Shown here: positions 42,712-51,322 of the stretch, one piece after another | How the letters are laid out: each line of letters begins with the position of its first letter | Position numbering within the stretch: the stretch's first letter is position 1 | Assembly (NCBI GenBank): GCA_965205235.1 | Contig: CBDBGD010000007.1 | Coordinates: 581,655 to 645,654 of the forward strand | Direction of reading: 5' to 3' | DNA: 64,000 bases | DNA from: CBDBGD01 sp965205235 | GTDB taxonomy: Bacteria > Chloroflexota > Dehalococcoidia > Lucifugimonadales > UBA1127 | The notes under the pieces: generated by a model | What the model saw: only the letters and a program-made list of their open reading frames with translations | Database searches by the model: none | What the model was told of the DNA's origin: nothing | Position numbers and translations under genes: made by a program

Positions 42712-43150
42712 GGGGGACTCGAGTCGATTCGTTTCGTTCTCGCGCGTTTTTCCGGCCCTGCCGTGCCTGGGGGGGCGCGGCGGGGCGCCGAAACAGGTTT
42801 GAGGTTGAATCGCGGTTGTTCCGCGTCGGGATGGGGCGCAGCTTGGACTCGTCTTCTTGTATTGCCCTCGGAGAGAGGGTCCAGCTTGGAGGTTGTTTCG
42901 CGATCGGGGGTTGGAATCGCGCGGCGCAGATAGGAGACGAGTGCCTTGCGAAACAACCGCGGAACGACCTCCAGATAGGGAAATGGGCCGAAAACGGGGG
43001 GTATGAAACAACCTCCAGGCACGGGCGAGAGGAGGCGGATAGCGAGGTTCCCCGGCCTTCGCCGGGGCAGGCTCTGCTTTCGCAGGAACGACGATGGGGG
43101 TCGGGCGCGTGCGGTCGGTGGGCATGGGGTGATGGTAGGGGATGGAGGGG
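42712..43150 (-). repeat. Long dispersed repeat, copy 2, inverted relative to copy 1
   Basis: In reverse complement this spacer aligns with 19445-19910 over its whole length. It shares CATCCCCTACCATC, CCCATTTCCCTATCTGGA, GTTCCGCGGTTGTTTCGC, AACCGCGATTCAACCTCAAA and GAACGAAACGAATCGACTCG, with moderate divergence elsewhere. A family B palindrome lies inside this copy (43042-43094) and is at most partly represented in copy 1. The 683-base spacer 42644-43326 has no credible gene. Confidence 0.8.
43042..43094. repeat. Compound family B palindrome inside long-repeat copy 2
   Basis: GAGGTTCCCCGGCCTTCGCC/GGGGCAGGCTCTGCTTTCGC/AGGAACGACG is a double hairpin version of family B. The same compound form recurs at 46821-46882. 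Confidence 0.75.
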
Positions 43151-43182
43151 GCGGGGGGATAGGGGGAGGTGGCACTGCGGGG

Positions 43183-43315
43183 GCCCTTCGACAAGCTCAG
43201 GGCAGGGGGGAGGGCGGTTCGTGAACCGCCCCTACGGCACGATGCGCGGCGGGCGAGGATAGCGAGGTTCCTGCTTTCGCAGGAACGACGCCCTTCGACA
43301 AGCTCAGGGTGAGCG
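43183..43315. repeat. Palindromic repeats A, D, B, A in tandem
   Basis: CCCTTCGACAAGCTCAGGGC (A) at 43183-43204, GGGCGGTTC/GAACCGCCC (D, loop GT) at 43212-43231 followed by CCTAC, GAGGTTCCTGCTTTCGCAGG (B) at 43258-43290, then CCCTTCGACAAGCTCAGGGT (A) ending a few bases before the lipA stop. Confidence 0.8.
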
Positions 43316-43326
43316 AGGGAGAGCGG

Positions 43327-44214
43327 CTAGACGAAGCGGGCGGCGACGGCCTGCTCGTCGGCGTGGTAGGAGCTGCGGACCAGGGGGCCGGAGGCGACGT
43401 GGGCGTAGCCCATGGCCAGGCCCATCTCGGCCAAGTCGTCGAACTCCTGGGGGGTGTAGAAGCGGTCCAGCTTCCAGTGGATGGGCGAGGGGCGCAGGTA
43501 CTGGCCGATGGTGAGCAGCTTGCAGCCGACGTCACGGAGGTCCTGCATCGTCTCCCGTATCTCGTCCAGGGTCTCGCCGAGACCGACCATCATGCCGGAC
43601 TTGGTGGGGATGGTGGGAGCGATCTGGGCGGCGCGTTGGAGGAGGCGGAGGGAGCGGTCGTAGTTGCCCCTGGGGCGGACGCGGCGGTGGACGCGGCGGA
43701 CGGTCTCGATGTTGTGGTTGAGGACGTCGGGGCCGGCGTCGAGCACCGTCGACAGGGCGTCGTCGTTGCCCTTGAAGTCGGGGATGAGGACTTCGACCTT
43801 GCAGCCGGGAACGTAGTCGCGGATGCGTCGAATGCAGTCGGCGAAGACGGCTGCGCCGCCGTCGGGCAGGTCCTCTCGGGTGACGGAGGTGATGACGGTG
43901 TAGCGCAGGCCCAGGCGCTCGACGGTGCGGGCGAGGCGTTCGGGCTCGTCGAGGTCGACGGGGTCGGGGCGGCCGGTCTTGACGGCGCAGTAGTGGCAGC
44001 GCCAGGTGCAGGTGTCGCCGAGAATCATGAAGGTGGCGGTGAGTCGGTCCCAGCAGTCGCCGATGTTGGGGCAGTGGGCCTCCTCGCAGACGGTGTGGAG
44101 GTCACCCTTGCGCATGAGGGAGCGGAGGTGGTGGAAGCGCTCCCCGGAGGGCATGCGCACCTTGAGCCACTCAGGCAGTCGGCGCACTACTGGGGCTGTT
44201 GCGGGCTGGGCCAT
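43327..44214 (-). CDS. lipA: Lipoyl synthase
   Basis: LipA is a radical-SAM enzyme that inserts two sulfurs into octanoyl groups on lipoyl domains. The 295-residue protein has the auxiliary cluster motif CEEAHCPNIGDC (Cx4Cx5C), the radical-SAM motif CTWRCHYC (Cx3Cx2C) and the C-terminal SGPLVRSSYHADEQ (RSSY). All are intact. The length is normal. No lipB is adjacent. TATCAT about 10 bases upstream of the ATG suggests a very short leader. Confidence 0.96.
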   Translation of the reverse strand: MAQPATAPVVRRLPEWLKVRMPSGERFHHLRSLMRKGDLHTVCEEAHCPNIGDCWDRLTATFMILGDTCTWRCHYCAVKTGRPDPVDLDEPERLARTVERLGLRYTVITSVTREDLPDGGAAVFADCIRRIRDYVPGCKVEVLIPDFKGNDDALSTVLDAGPDVLNHNIETVRRVHRRVRPRGNYDRSLRLLQRAAQIAPTIPTKSGMMVGLGETLDEIRETMQDLRDVGCKLLTIGQYLRPSPIHWKLDRFYTPQEFDDLAEMGLAMGYAHVASGPLVRSSYHADEQAVAARFV

Positions 44215-44313
44215 GCCGCCATGATACCAGAAGCGCGAGCGCGGCTACCAGCGTTGGGGGCGGTGGTGTACACTGCACGCCCCTGTGGAGGGCGGTGGGA
44301 GGATGTGGGTGCG

Positions 44314-46446
44314 ATGATGCGCATGATGGTGCTCCTTCCGGCGGTCGCTGTGCTGCTGAGCTGCGGCCTCTTCGACGGCGAAGAGGTGGAGCATCTGGCC
44401 ACCCCCCCGAAGCCGGTCTACTTAGGCCCCACCTCGCTGGAAGAGCGGATCTTCGCCTCTGCCGTGATCGCCAGGGTGCGGCTCGACTCCACCACTCCGG
44501 CAGTGGAGTATGGGCCTACTGTCCGAGGGATGGAGTACATACCGACCCTGGAGTTCAGCTTCAGCGTCCTGGAGTACCTGAAGGGCAGCGGCGCCAAAAC
44601 CATCGTGGCCGTGTGGGATGGTGACCCGGTATTCGACACTCAGCAGGAGGCCGAGGCTGCGCTGCCGGCCATCGCCGCGGCTCGGGACGCCCAGTGGGAC
44701 GACCGGGAGGCCATCCTCTTCCTGCAAGGCTCAGTGTCGTACCTCCCGAGCACGCAGCAGACGGGGCGATACTACCTCCAGGGGGATCTCTACAACGGGA
44801 GCCTTCTTGAGGACTACCACAGCATAGCCAGCCCGCATAACAGGCTGTGGCTGCCGGCCGCGGCGGCTGCGGGCGACGCCTCCCAGCCCGGCGACCAGCA
44901 GCGCTTCCTCACGGCCGTGCCGCCGGCCACGGGGACGGCCCCGACGATCACGCTGGGAGAGATCAAGACGCGGATTGCAGCGGTTGCCGCCAAGCTCGCC
45001 GCCAGCGACGGCTCCGAGGACTACCTAGAATGCGTACAGCGCACATACCAGTACGAGGGGAGAAACCGCCATAGAATCTCGACGGGCCGTGACGGGTTTT
45101 TCTCCAGCATTCCCGACCTTGAGTTGGGCTCAGGCCTGGCCGCCTCCAGCGTAGTGTACGAAACCACAGCCTATGACGGACTTCCGAACCAGCTCGCTGA
45201 GATCTGGCTCGACGGCGGGGACGCGGACCTGTTCAGCGCCGAGGTCCGTGACCCTGCTCCCCACGACTTTTCGGGGGACGGCGAGAACGATTCCATCCGA
45301 TACGCTCAGCGTGTAGTGTCGGCGCGTCCGTTGCCCAAGGGAGTCTACAGGTTCCACCACAACAACCGGGGCGTCTATTTCGTTCGCTGTGACGGATACA
45401 CCATCCGCTACGAATGGACGGTCACAGTCAAGGCGCCCGCAGGCACGCTGCACGAGGCGTTCTTCGACCCCGTCACCGACGGCAGGGCGGTGGCGGCCGA
45501 CAGCGCCAACGGCGTGCTGAAGCCAGCGGCGTTCACGAACGCCAACGGGACGTTAGCCGCCATCCAACGCATCGCATGGGAGGCCGGCGCGGTGGAGTTG
45601 AGGGTCACTCCCCACACCGGCATTTCGGACCACGTCGTGGACTTCATTGAGATGGACGGGACGGTGTCGCTGTCGTTGATGGTTGATGACGCGACGGTGG
45701 ATGCGGCCAACAGCACGCTGAGCTGGGCGGTGGCGTCGCAGCCGTGGGAGGACGGGGACACGCTGATGCTACGGATCCGCGATTCGAGGAACTGCTCGCA
45801 CGGAACGCCGGCTTGCAACCGGGCCCCGGTCTTCGACCCGGACCCGCAGGTCCACGCCTTCGAAGTGGGGGAGGACGCCCGGAGGCGCGCGGCGGTTGGG
45901 ACGGTGGCGGCGACGGACCCGGACGTAGGTGACACGGTAACCCACGCCATCACGGCGGGGAACACCGGCAACGTCTTCGCCATTGACGCGAGCACGGGCG
46001 CCATCACCGTTGCGGCTGCCCTGGACCACGAGACGACGGAGGAGTACACCCTAACGGTGGAGGCGTCGGACGAGCAGGGCCTCACCAGCACGACGACGGC
46101 GACCATCACCGTCACCGACGTGGCCGAGGAGCCACCACCGGCGCCCACGGGGCTGACGGTGACCCTGACCCGCGGGGTCTTCACCATCAACTGGACGGCC
46201 GTGGACGGGGCGAGGCATTACGACATGTCGTACGGCTCGGACGCCGCAGACGCCAAGACCGTAACGTGGACGGGCAGCCAGTTCGGCAAGGCTGTGGTCA
46301 CGATCTACACGCCCGAGGGAGGCCCCGCGTGCGAGACGACGTACCGGTTCCGTGTGCGGGCCTACGGGGACGGGGTCACCTACACGGAGATGGCGGGAAA
46401 CCCGTCCGACGTGGTGTCGGTGACGACAGGCGCGTGCGGGCGGTGA
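44314..46446 (+). CDS. Large surface lipoprotein with cadherin-like and fibronectin III domains
   Basis: The 710-residue protein (ATG at 44314, GGGAGG upstream) begins with a signal peptide and lipobox (VLLS|C). Residues ~25-490 are not recognised. Then comes a cadherin-like repeat (about 505-605) with PVFDPDPQVHAFEVGEDARR, VAATDPDVGD, VFAIDASTGAITVAAALDHE and YTLTVEASDEQG. An FN3 domain (about 613-705) starting PPAPTGLTVTLTRGVFTINW follows. Calcium-binding adhesion or a scaffold role at the cell surface is likely. A longer frame upstream overlaps lipA and is not credible. Confidence 0.75.
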   Translation: MMRMMVLLPAVAVLLSCGLFDGEEVEHLATPPKPVYLGPTSLEERIFASAVIARVRLDSTTPAVEYGPTVRGMEYIPTLEFSFSVLEYLKGSGAKTIVAVWDGDPVFDTQQEAEAALPAIAAARDAQWDDREAILFLQGSVSYLPSTQQTGRYYLQGDLYNGSLLEDYHSIASPHNRLWLPAAAAAGDASQPGDQQRFLTAVPPATGTAPTITLGEIKTRIAAVAAKLAASDGSEDYLECVQRTYQYEGRNRHRISTGRDGFFSSIPDLELGSGLAASSVVYETTAYDGLPNQLAEIWLDGGDADLFSAEVRDPAPHDFSGDGENDSIRYAQRVVSARPLPKGVYRFHHNNRGVYFVRCDGYTIRYEWTVTVKAPAGTLHEAFFDPVTDGRAVAADSANGVLKPAAFTNANGTLAAIQRIAWEAGAVELRVTPHTGISDHVVDFIEMDGTVSLSLMVDDATVDAANSTLSWAVASQPWEDGDTLMLRIRDSRNCSHGTPACNRAPVFDPDPQVHAFEVGEDARRRAAVGTVAATDPDVGDTVTHAITAGNTGNVFAIDASTGAITVAAALDHETTEEYTLTVEASDEQGLTSTTTATITVTDVAEEPPPAPTGLTVTLTRGVFTINWTAVDGARHYDMSYGSDAADAKTVTWTGSQFGKAVVTIYTPEGGPACETTYRFRVRAYGDGVTYTEMAGNPSDVVSVTTGACGR

Positions 46447-46479
46447 TTCGAGGGTGGAGGTGGGCGCCGGGCCCTGGTC

Positions 46480-46991
46480 CTAGACTCCGGCCTTCGCCGG
46501 AGTGACGAGATGAGGGGCGAGGGTGGTGCCTGCGCCCCGTGGTCCGACAGGCTCACCACGAACGGGACGTGGAGGGGCATCGCTGAGGGGGGGCGGCGAG
46601 GTTCCTGCCTTCGCAGGAACGACGATGGGGAGGCCGCCGTTCATGGTTCGAGAGCCTCACCACGAACGGGGCGTCGGCTCACCACGAACGGCTCGTCGCC
46701 CCGCCGTTCGCACGCCGCAACCAACCCCCTCACCCTAACCCTCTCCCTGCAGGGAGAGGGGATGCGCGGGGGCCCTTCCTCGGTCAAGCAGCGCCCTGGG
46801 GGTGCGTCGCTGCGTGATGGCGGCGAGGTTCCCCTGCCTTCGCAGGGGCAGGCTCTGCCTTCGCAGGAACGACGATGGGAGGGGCAGGGACGACGATGGG
46901 GGCAGGGAGCGACGACCTTCGACAGGGTCAGGGTGAGCGGAGGCGCGCCCTCACCCGCCGCTTCGCGTCGGCCTCTCCCCCAGGAGAGGCA
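46480..46991. repeat. Repeat-rich spacer with families A, B and C
   Basis: The spacer before gltX is built almost wholly of short palindromes: B at 46480-46508 (CTCCGGCCTTCGCCGGAG), A at 46540-46566, B at 46597-46630, degenerate A units at 46643-46699 (repeated CTCACCACGAACGG), C at 46727-46762, compound B at 46821-46882, A at 46916-46940 and C at 46949-46991. No gene is supported here. Confidence 0.8.
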
Positions 46992-47031
46992 GGCCCGCAG
47001 TGCGGCTGCTACAATGGCGGTGGAGGTGGAC

Positions 47032-48537
47032 GTGGCCGATTCTGTACGCGTGCGGTACGCTCCGAGCCCGACGGGTGAGCCCCACCTGGGGAACATTCGC
47101 ACGGCGATGTTCAACTGGCTCTTCGCCCGCCACCACGGCGGCAGCTTCATCGTGCGCATCGAGGACACGGACCGGGAGCGGTACGTGGAGCGGGCGGTGC
47201 CGGCGATCCTGGAGGCGCTGGAGTGGCTGGAGCTGGACTGGGACGAGGGCCCGACCCATAACGGCGCCGGCAGCCGGGGCCCGTTCGCACCCTACGTGCA
47301 GTCGCAGCGGCTCACGCACTACCGCGAGATGGCCGACGTGCTGCTGTCCAAAGGCGCGGCGTACCACTGCTACTGCTCGCCGGAGCGGCTGGACCAGGTG
47401 CGGCGGGAGAAGCAGCGGCAGAAGCTGCCACCCGGCTACGACGGCCGCTGCCGGAACCTGACCGACCAGGAGCGTCGGCGCCTCGACGGGCTGGCGACGC
47501 GCCGGGTGGTGCGGTTCAGGGTGCCGGAGGAGGGGACGACGCAGGTCGCCGACCTTGTGCGGGGCGAGGTGTCGTGGGAGAACCGGCTGCTGGACGACTT
47601 CATCATTCTGAAGTCGGACGGCTTCCCGACGTACCACCTGGGCGTGGTGACGGACGACCACCTGATGGAGATCACCCACGTGCTGCGGGCGGAGGAGTGG
47701 CTGCCATCGACGCCGCGGCACCTGATGCTGTACAAGGCGCTGGGGTGGGCGCCGCCGCTGTTCGGCCACCTGCCGATGATCCTGGGGCCGGACCGGGCCA
47801 AGCTCTCCAAGCGGCACGGGGCGGACTCGGCGCTGGCGTACCGGGACCAGGGCTTCCTGGCGGAGGCGGCGGTGAACTTCCTGGCGCTGCTGGGCTGGTC
47901 GCTGGACGGCCAGCGGGAGGTGGCGACGCGGGAGGAGATCGTGTCCCACTTCTCGATCGAGCGCGTGAACCGCGCCCCCGCGGTCTTCAACATCGAGAAG
48001 CTGACGTGGATGAACGGGGTCTACATCCGGTCGATGGCGCCGGAGGAGCTTGCCGAGCGGCTGCTCCCGTTCCTGGAGCGCCCCGCGGACGACGGCGGGC
48101 TGGCCGACGACGTCGCCCGGCCTCTCGACCGAGGCTACCTGGCGCGCATCATCCCCCTGGTGCAGGAGCGCATCAAGCAGTTGGACGACGGGCCGGAGCT
48201 GGTGGGCTTCTTCTTCCAGGAGCCGGCGGCGTACGACCCGGCGCAGGTGCAGCAGAAGGGGATGGACGCGGCAGGGACATCGGGCGCGCTGCGGGCCGCC
48301 TCGGCGCGGCTGGGGGCGCTGGACGCGTGGACGTCGGAGTCGCTGGAAGGCGTGCTGCGGCCGCTGGCGGTGGAGCTTGGCGTGAAGACGGGGCAGCTCT
48401 TCGGCACGCTGCGGGTGGCGATCACGGGCCGCACGGCCGCGCCGCCGCTCTTCGAGACGATGGAGGTGCTGGGCCGCGAGCGATGCCTGCGGGGGATGCA
48501 GCGCGCGCTGGACGCCGTGGCATCGGACGGCGGGTGA
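47032..48537 (+). CDS. gltX: Glutamyl-tRNA synthetase
   Basis: GltX charges tRNA-Glu (and possibly tRNA-Gln). The ~501-residue protein has VRYAPSPTGEPHLGNIRTAM (HIGH-equivalent HLGN), FIVRIEDTDRERYV, the KMSKS-equivalent KLSKRHG and a full anticodon-binding C-terminus. The GTG at 47032 has GGAGGTGG 4-5 bases upstream. An ATG at 47014 coincides with a TACAAT -10-like box and has no ribosome-binding site, so the GTG is preferred. It follows a repeat-only spacer. Downstream is the phosphate two-component system. Confidence 0.94.
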   Translation: MADSVRVRYAPSPTGEPHLGNIRTAMFNWLFARHHGGSFIVRIEDTDRERYVERAVPAILEALEWLELDWDEGPTHNGAGSRGPFAPYVQSQRLTHYREMADVLLSKGAAYHCYCSPERLDQVRREKQRQKLPPGYDGRCRNLTDQERRRLDGLATRRVVRFRVPEEGTTQVADLVRGEVSWENRLLDDFIILKSDGFPTYHLGVVTDDHLMEITHVLRAEEWLPSTPRHLMLYKALGWAPPLFGHLPMILGPDRAKLSKRHGADSALAYRDQGFLAEAAVNFLALLGWSLDGQREVATREEIVSHFSIERVNRAPAVFNIEKLTWMNGVYIRSMAPEELAERLLPFLERPADDGGLADDVARPLDRGYLARIIPLVQERIKQLDDGPELVGFFFQEPAAYDPAQVQQKGMDAAGTSGALRAASARLGALDAWTSESLEGVLRPLAVELGVKTGQLFGTLRVAITGRTAAPPLFETMEVLGRERCLRGMQRALDAVASDGG

Positions 48538-48544
48538 GGCGGCG

Positions 48545-49258
48545 ATGACCACCGACGCAAGCGCGGCGGGGAAGCGCGTGCTCATCGTCGAGGACGAGGA
48601 GAACCTGCTGACGGCGCTGAAGTACAGCCTGGAGCGCGAGGGCTTCTCGACGAGCACGGCGACGGACGGGGAGCAGGCGTTGGAGGCCGCCCGGTCCGGC
48701 AACCCCGACGCGGTCATCCTGGACATCATGCTGCCCAAGCTCGACGGGCTGGAGGTCTGCCGCATCCTCCGCCGGGAGCGCGACGTGCCCATCCTGATGC
48801 TCACCGCCAAGGGCGAGGAGATCGACCGGGTGGTGGGCCTGGAGCTGGGCGCCGACGACTACATCACCAAGCCGTTCAGCATGCGGGAGCTCGTCGCCAG
48901 GGTGCGGGCGGTGCTGCGGCGGTCGGGTAGCACCGACGCTCGCTCGTCACGGGCGGCGGAGGTGCTGCGGTCGGGGGACCTGGAGCTCAACCGGGCAAGC
49001 CACACGGTAACGCTCGGCGGCGAGCCCGTCAGCCTGAAGCCGCGCGAGTTCGACCTGCTGGCCCTGCTCGTGGCGAACCGGGGGCGGGCCTTCACCCGCG
49101 ACCAGGTCCTGGAGCGGCTCTGGGGCCACGACTATATCGGCGACGCGCGGACGGTGGACGTGCACGTGCGGTGGCTGCGGCAGAAGATCGAACCCGAACC
49201 CGCCAACCCCACGCGCATCATCACCGTCCGGGGGGTCGGCTACCGCTTCGACCAATGA
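48545..49258 (+). CDS. OmpR/PhoB-family response regulator (PhoP/RegX3-like)
   Basis: The 237-residue protein has a receiver domain (VLIVEDEENLLTAL acidic pocket, phospho-acceptor in VILDIMLPKLDG, conserved Lys in DYITKPFS) and a winged-helix C-terminal domain (LKPREFDLLALLVANRGR...TVDVHVRWLRQKIE...IITVRGVGYRFD). It is coupled to the sensor kinase next to it, and the Pho boxes and pst genes lie downstream, so it most likely controls phosphate starvation genes. It starts 7 bases after gltX. Confidence 0.92.
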   Translation: MTTDASAAGKRVLIVEDEENLLTALKYSLEREGFSTSTATDGEQALEAARSGNPDAVILDIMLPKLDGLEVCRILRRERDVPILMLTAKGEEIDRVVGLELGADDYITKPFSMRELVARVRAVLRRSGSTDARSSRAAEVLRSGDLELNRASHTVTLGGEPVSLKPREFDLLALLVANRGRAFTRDQVLERLWGHDYIGDARTVDVHVRWLRQKIEPEPANPTRIITVRGVGYRFDQ

Positions 49259-50622
49259 GCAGCATCTTCCGAAGCCTGCAGTGGCGGACCGGCCTGGCCT
49301 ACGCAGTCCTGGCCTCCGTTGGCGCGGCGGTCCTCGCCCTCTACCTCCTCGATGCCGTTGAGAGCACCGGCCTCGCGGTTGTCCTGGCCGTGGTGGGCAC
49401 GAGCCTGCTCTCCATCGGCCTCGCGTTCCTGCTGCTGCGCCGGACCGTCGGCACGATTCGGGGCGTGACGGAGGGGGCGCAGCGCCTGGCCGCCGGCGAC
49501 CTGGAGCACCGGGTGGAGTCGGCCGGCGCGGACGAGACGCGGGAGCTGGCGTCGGCGTTCAACGCCATGGCGGTCGCCCTGCGGGACACGGTGCAGGGCT
49601 TCTCCGACGAGGGCGGGAAGCTGTCGGCGGTGCTGGACACGATGGCCGACGGCGTGGTGCTGGTCCGCTCGGAGGGACGCATCGAGGAGATGAACGGGGC
49701 CGCGGGCGCGCTGCTGGGGCTGAAGCCGGAGGGCGCCCGCGACCGGCCGTTCATGGAGGTGGTGCGAGACCACGACCTGCGACTGCTGATGACCCGGGCG
49801 CTGGAGAGCCGGCAGCAGGAGCGGGACGAGGTGGAGCTGCTGAGCAACCGCCGCTTCGTGAGCGCCATCGCGACGCCGCTGGCGGGGAGCGAGTCGACGG
49901 GCGTGCTGCTCACGCTCCACGACCTGACGCTGCAGCGACAGGTGGAGACGACGCGCCGGGAGTTCGTCAGCAACGTGTCGCACGAGCTGCGCACGCCGCT
50001 GTCGTCGGTGAAGGCGCTGGCGGAGGCGCTGGAGAACGGCGCGCTGGACGACCCGGACACAGCGCGGGACTTCGTGCGGCGCATCCACGGCGAGGCGGAC
50101 CGCATGAGCGCGCTGGTGGACGATCTGCTGGAGCTGTCCCGCCTGGAGAGCGGGCAGGCGCCCCTGGAGATCGAGACGGTGGACCTTGCAGCGCTGGCCA
50201 GGGGCGAGATCGAGGCGTTCCAGCTGCGGGCCGAGGCCGCCGGGGCGGTCCTGCAGGCGCGGCTGCCGGACACGCCCGCGTTGGTGCGGGGCGAGCGCGA
50301 CAAGCTCCGCCAGGTGCTGGTCAACCTGCTGGACAACGCTCTGAAGTTCACGCTGAGCGGGGGCGCAGTCACCGTGTCCGTACACACGGCGGCGGGCGGT
50401 GTGGAGGTGGCGGTGCAGGACACGGGCGCGGGCATCCCGGCGGAGCACGTGCCGCACGTGTTCGAGCGCTTCTACAAGGCCGACCGAGCGCGGCGGGACG
50501 GGGGCACGGGGCTGGGACTTGCCATCGTGCGGCACATCGTGGAGGCGCACGGGGGGACGGCGCGGGTGGAGAGCCGGGAGGGGGAGGGGACGACGGTGTC
50601 GGTGATGCTGCGCGGGGTGTAG
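49255..50622 (+). CDS. Sensor histidine kinase (PhoR-like)
   Basis: The 455-residue kinase has two N-terminal membrane helices (residues ~10-62), a HAMP domain (~63-115, RRTVGTIRGVTEGAQRLAAG), a PAS-like domain (~125-230), and HisKA with the phospho-acceptor His in FVSNVSHELRTPLSSVKALA. The HATPase domain has the N box LVNLLDNALKF, G1 DTGAGIP, F box FERFYKADRARRDGGTGLGL and G2. The start overlaps the regulator stop by 4 bases. A very short periplasmic loop, as in SenX3/PhoR, fits phosphate sensing via PstSCAB-PhoU. Confidence 0.93.
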   Translation: MSSIFRSLQWRTGLAYAVLASVGAAVLALYLLDAVESTGLAVVLAVVGTSLLSIGLAFLLLRRTVGTIRGVTEGAQRLAAGDLEHRVESAGADETRELASAFNAMAVALRDTVQGFSDEGGKLSAVLDTMADGVVLVRSEGRIEEMNGAAGALLGLKPEGARDRPFMEVVRDHDLRLLMTRALESRQQERDEVELLSNRRFVSAIATPLAGSESTGVLLTLHDLTLQRQVETTRREFVSNVSHELRTPLSSVKALAEALENGALDDPDTARDFVRRIHGEADRMSALVDDLLELSRLESGQAPLEIETVDLAALARGEIEAFQLRAEAAGAVLQARLPDTPALVRGERDKLRQVLVNLLDNALKFTLSGGAVTVSVHTAAGGVEVAVQDTGAGIPAEHVPHVFERFYKADRARRDGGTGLGLAIVRHIVEAHGGTARVESREGEGTTVSVMLRGV

Positions 50623-50661
50623 GGGCGGGCAAGGGAGGCGGGTTTGAAACCCGCCCCTACA
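50618..50661. repeat. Family D palindrome at the end of the kinase gene
   Basis: GTAGGGGCGGGC...GGCGGGTTTGAAACCCGCCCCTAC forms a long hairpin overlapping the kinase stop codon. It shares the core with the copy at 43212-43235. It could act as a transcript end, but has no T-run. Confidence 0.7.
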
Positions 50662-50775
50662 GTGGTCGGCCCCACGCCGCACCGCCGTCGCTTTCCCACG
50701 CACCCTGGGATTTTGCCTTGGGGGCTGCTCCCCCATACGCCCCCGCTGCGACTTTCCCTCACCTTCGCTTAGGGC

Positions 50776-50837
50776 GTTCACGGGACCATCATCGTCCGTT
50801 CACCGGGCCTTCACAGTGCGCGAACGGCCTGTTCACG
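50776..50837 (+). promoter_or_regulatory. Pho-box array 1
   Basis: GTTCAC-type heptamers occur at 50776 (GTTCACG), 50798 (GTTCACC), 50809 (CTTCACA) and 50831 (GTTCACG), with degenerate units at 50787 and 50820. Every start is a multiple of 11 bases from the others, i.e. on one face of the helix, as expected for PhoP/RegX3 or PhoB binding. The last unit sits 9 bases before a -10 box TAGAGT (50847-50852), in place of a -35. Confidence 0.8.
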
Positions 50838-50846
50838 GCGCGCCGG

Positions 50847-50852
50847 TAGAGT
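50847..50852 (+). promoter_or_regulatory. -10 box behind Pho-box array 1
   Basis: TAGAGT (4-5/6 consensus) with no -35 hexamer but a Pho unit 9-10 bases upstream, the class of PhoB-type activator-dependent promoter. It would start transcription near 50859. Confidence 0.6.
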
Positions 50853-50884
50853 CGATGGCGAAGACCGTGTGACAGGAGGCGCCT

Positions 50885-51190
50885 ATGCGTTTGTCCCATT
50901 CCCCCGCCCGAGGTCGTATGCGGGCGGCCGCGTCCCAGCGAGGGACGCTTCACTACCGACGGTGCCGTGGCAGGTCTCGGACCCGCCTGTACCGCCGCGA
51001 TATGGCCATGCTCATCCTCGCCGACTCAGCGCAGGGCCACGATCCGGAGCAGGAGGAGACTGCAGAGCCCCCAACGGAGTCCGGGGGGAGTTGCGGAGGA
51101 CAACAGGATGTCTCTTCTTCAGCGAATACGGTCGTATCTGGCTCTGGACCCTGGCTGTCCCTACTGCGGGGAGAGCTTGGTCTTGATTGA
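50885..51190 (+). CDS. Possible small protein, unknown
   Basis: A 101-codon frame starting at an ATG with AGGAGG five bases upstream. The product is Arg/Ser-rich at the N-terminus (MRLSHSPARGRMRAAASQRG) and shows no known domain. It overlaps the better-supported zinc-ribbon gene by 83 bases in another frame. It might be a leader peptide or a chance frame. It lies directly downstream of Pho-box array 1. Confidence 0.3.
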   Translation: MRLSHSPARGRMRAAASQRGTLHYRRCRGRSRTRLYRRDMAMLILADSAQGHDPEQEETAEPPTESGGSCGGQQDVSSSANTVVSGSGPWLSLLRGELGLD

Positions 51191-51317
51191 TGAGGAGAGC
51201 GAAGACAGGAGTCCGTACGTGGCCCTAGTGTCGCGCATTTGGGAATGCCCACGGTGCGACTACACGGCCCGGTACGAGCACACCTACGTCACGGGCCCGG
51301 AGGTCTGGGGCCTCTAA
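51108..51317 (+). CDS. Small zinc-ribbon protein in the Pho locus
   Basis: The 69-residue protein begins MSLLQRIRSYLALDPGCPYC and has two CxxC knuckles, CPYC (~residue 18) and CPRC (~50), the layout of a rubredoxin-like or zinc-ribbon fold. The ATG has GGAGGA eight bases upstream. It lies between Pho-box array 1 and array 2, so it is probably induced by phosphate limitation. I do not recognise a named family. Zinc or iron binding is likely, and the role is unknown. Confidence 0.65.
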   Translation: MSLLQRIRSYLALDPGCPYCGESLVLIDEESEDRSPYVALVSRIWECPRCDYTARYEHTYVTGPEVWGL

Positions 51318-51322
51318 GGGGC

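Noticed and set aside
43309..44313. N-terminal extension of the cadherin/FN3 lipoprotein antisense to lipA
   Set aside because: The signal peptide and lipobox begin at 44314 with a ribosome-binding site; upstream is a shadow of lipA.
46480..46991. CRISPR array
   Set aside because: Repeat units differ in sequence and type, spacing is irregular and no cas genes are present. They are dispersed palindromes.
46510..47031. Extension of gltX into the repeat spacer
   Set aside because: The extension is translated palindromic repeat sequence; the HIGH-type motif region starts after 47032.
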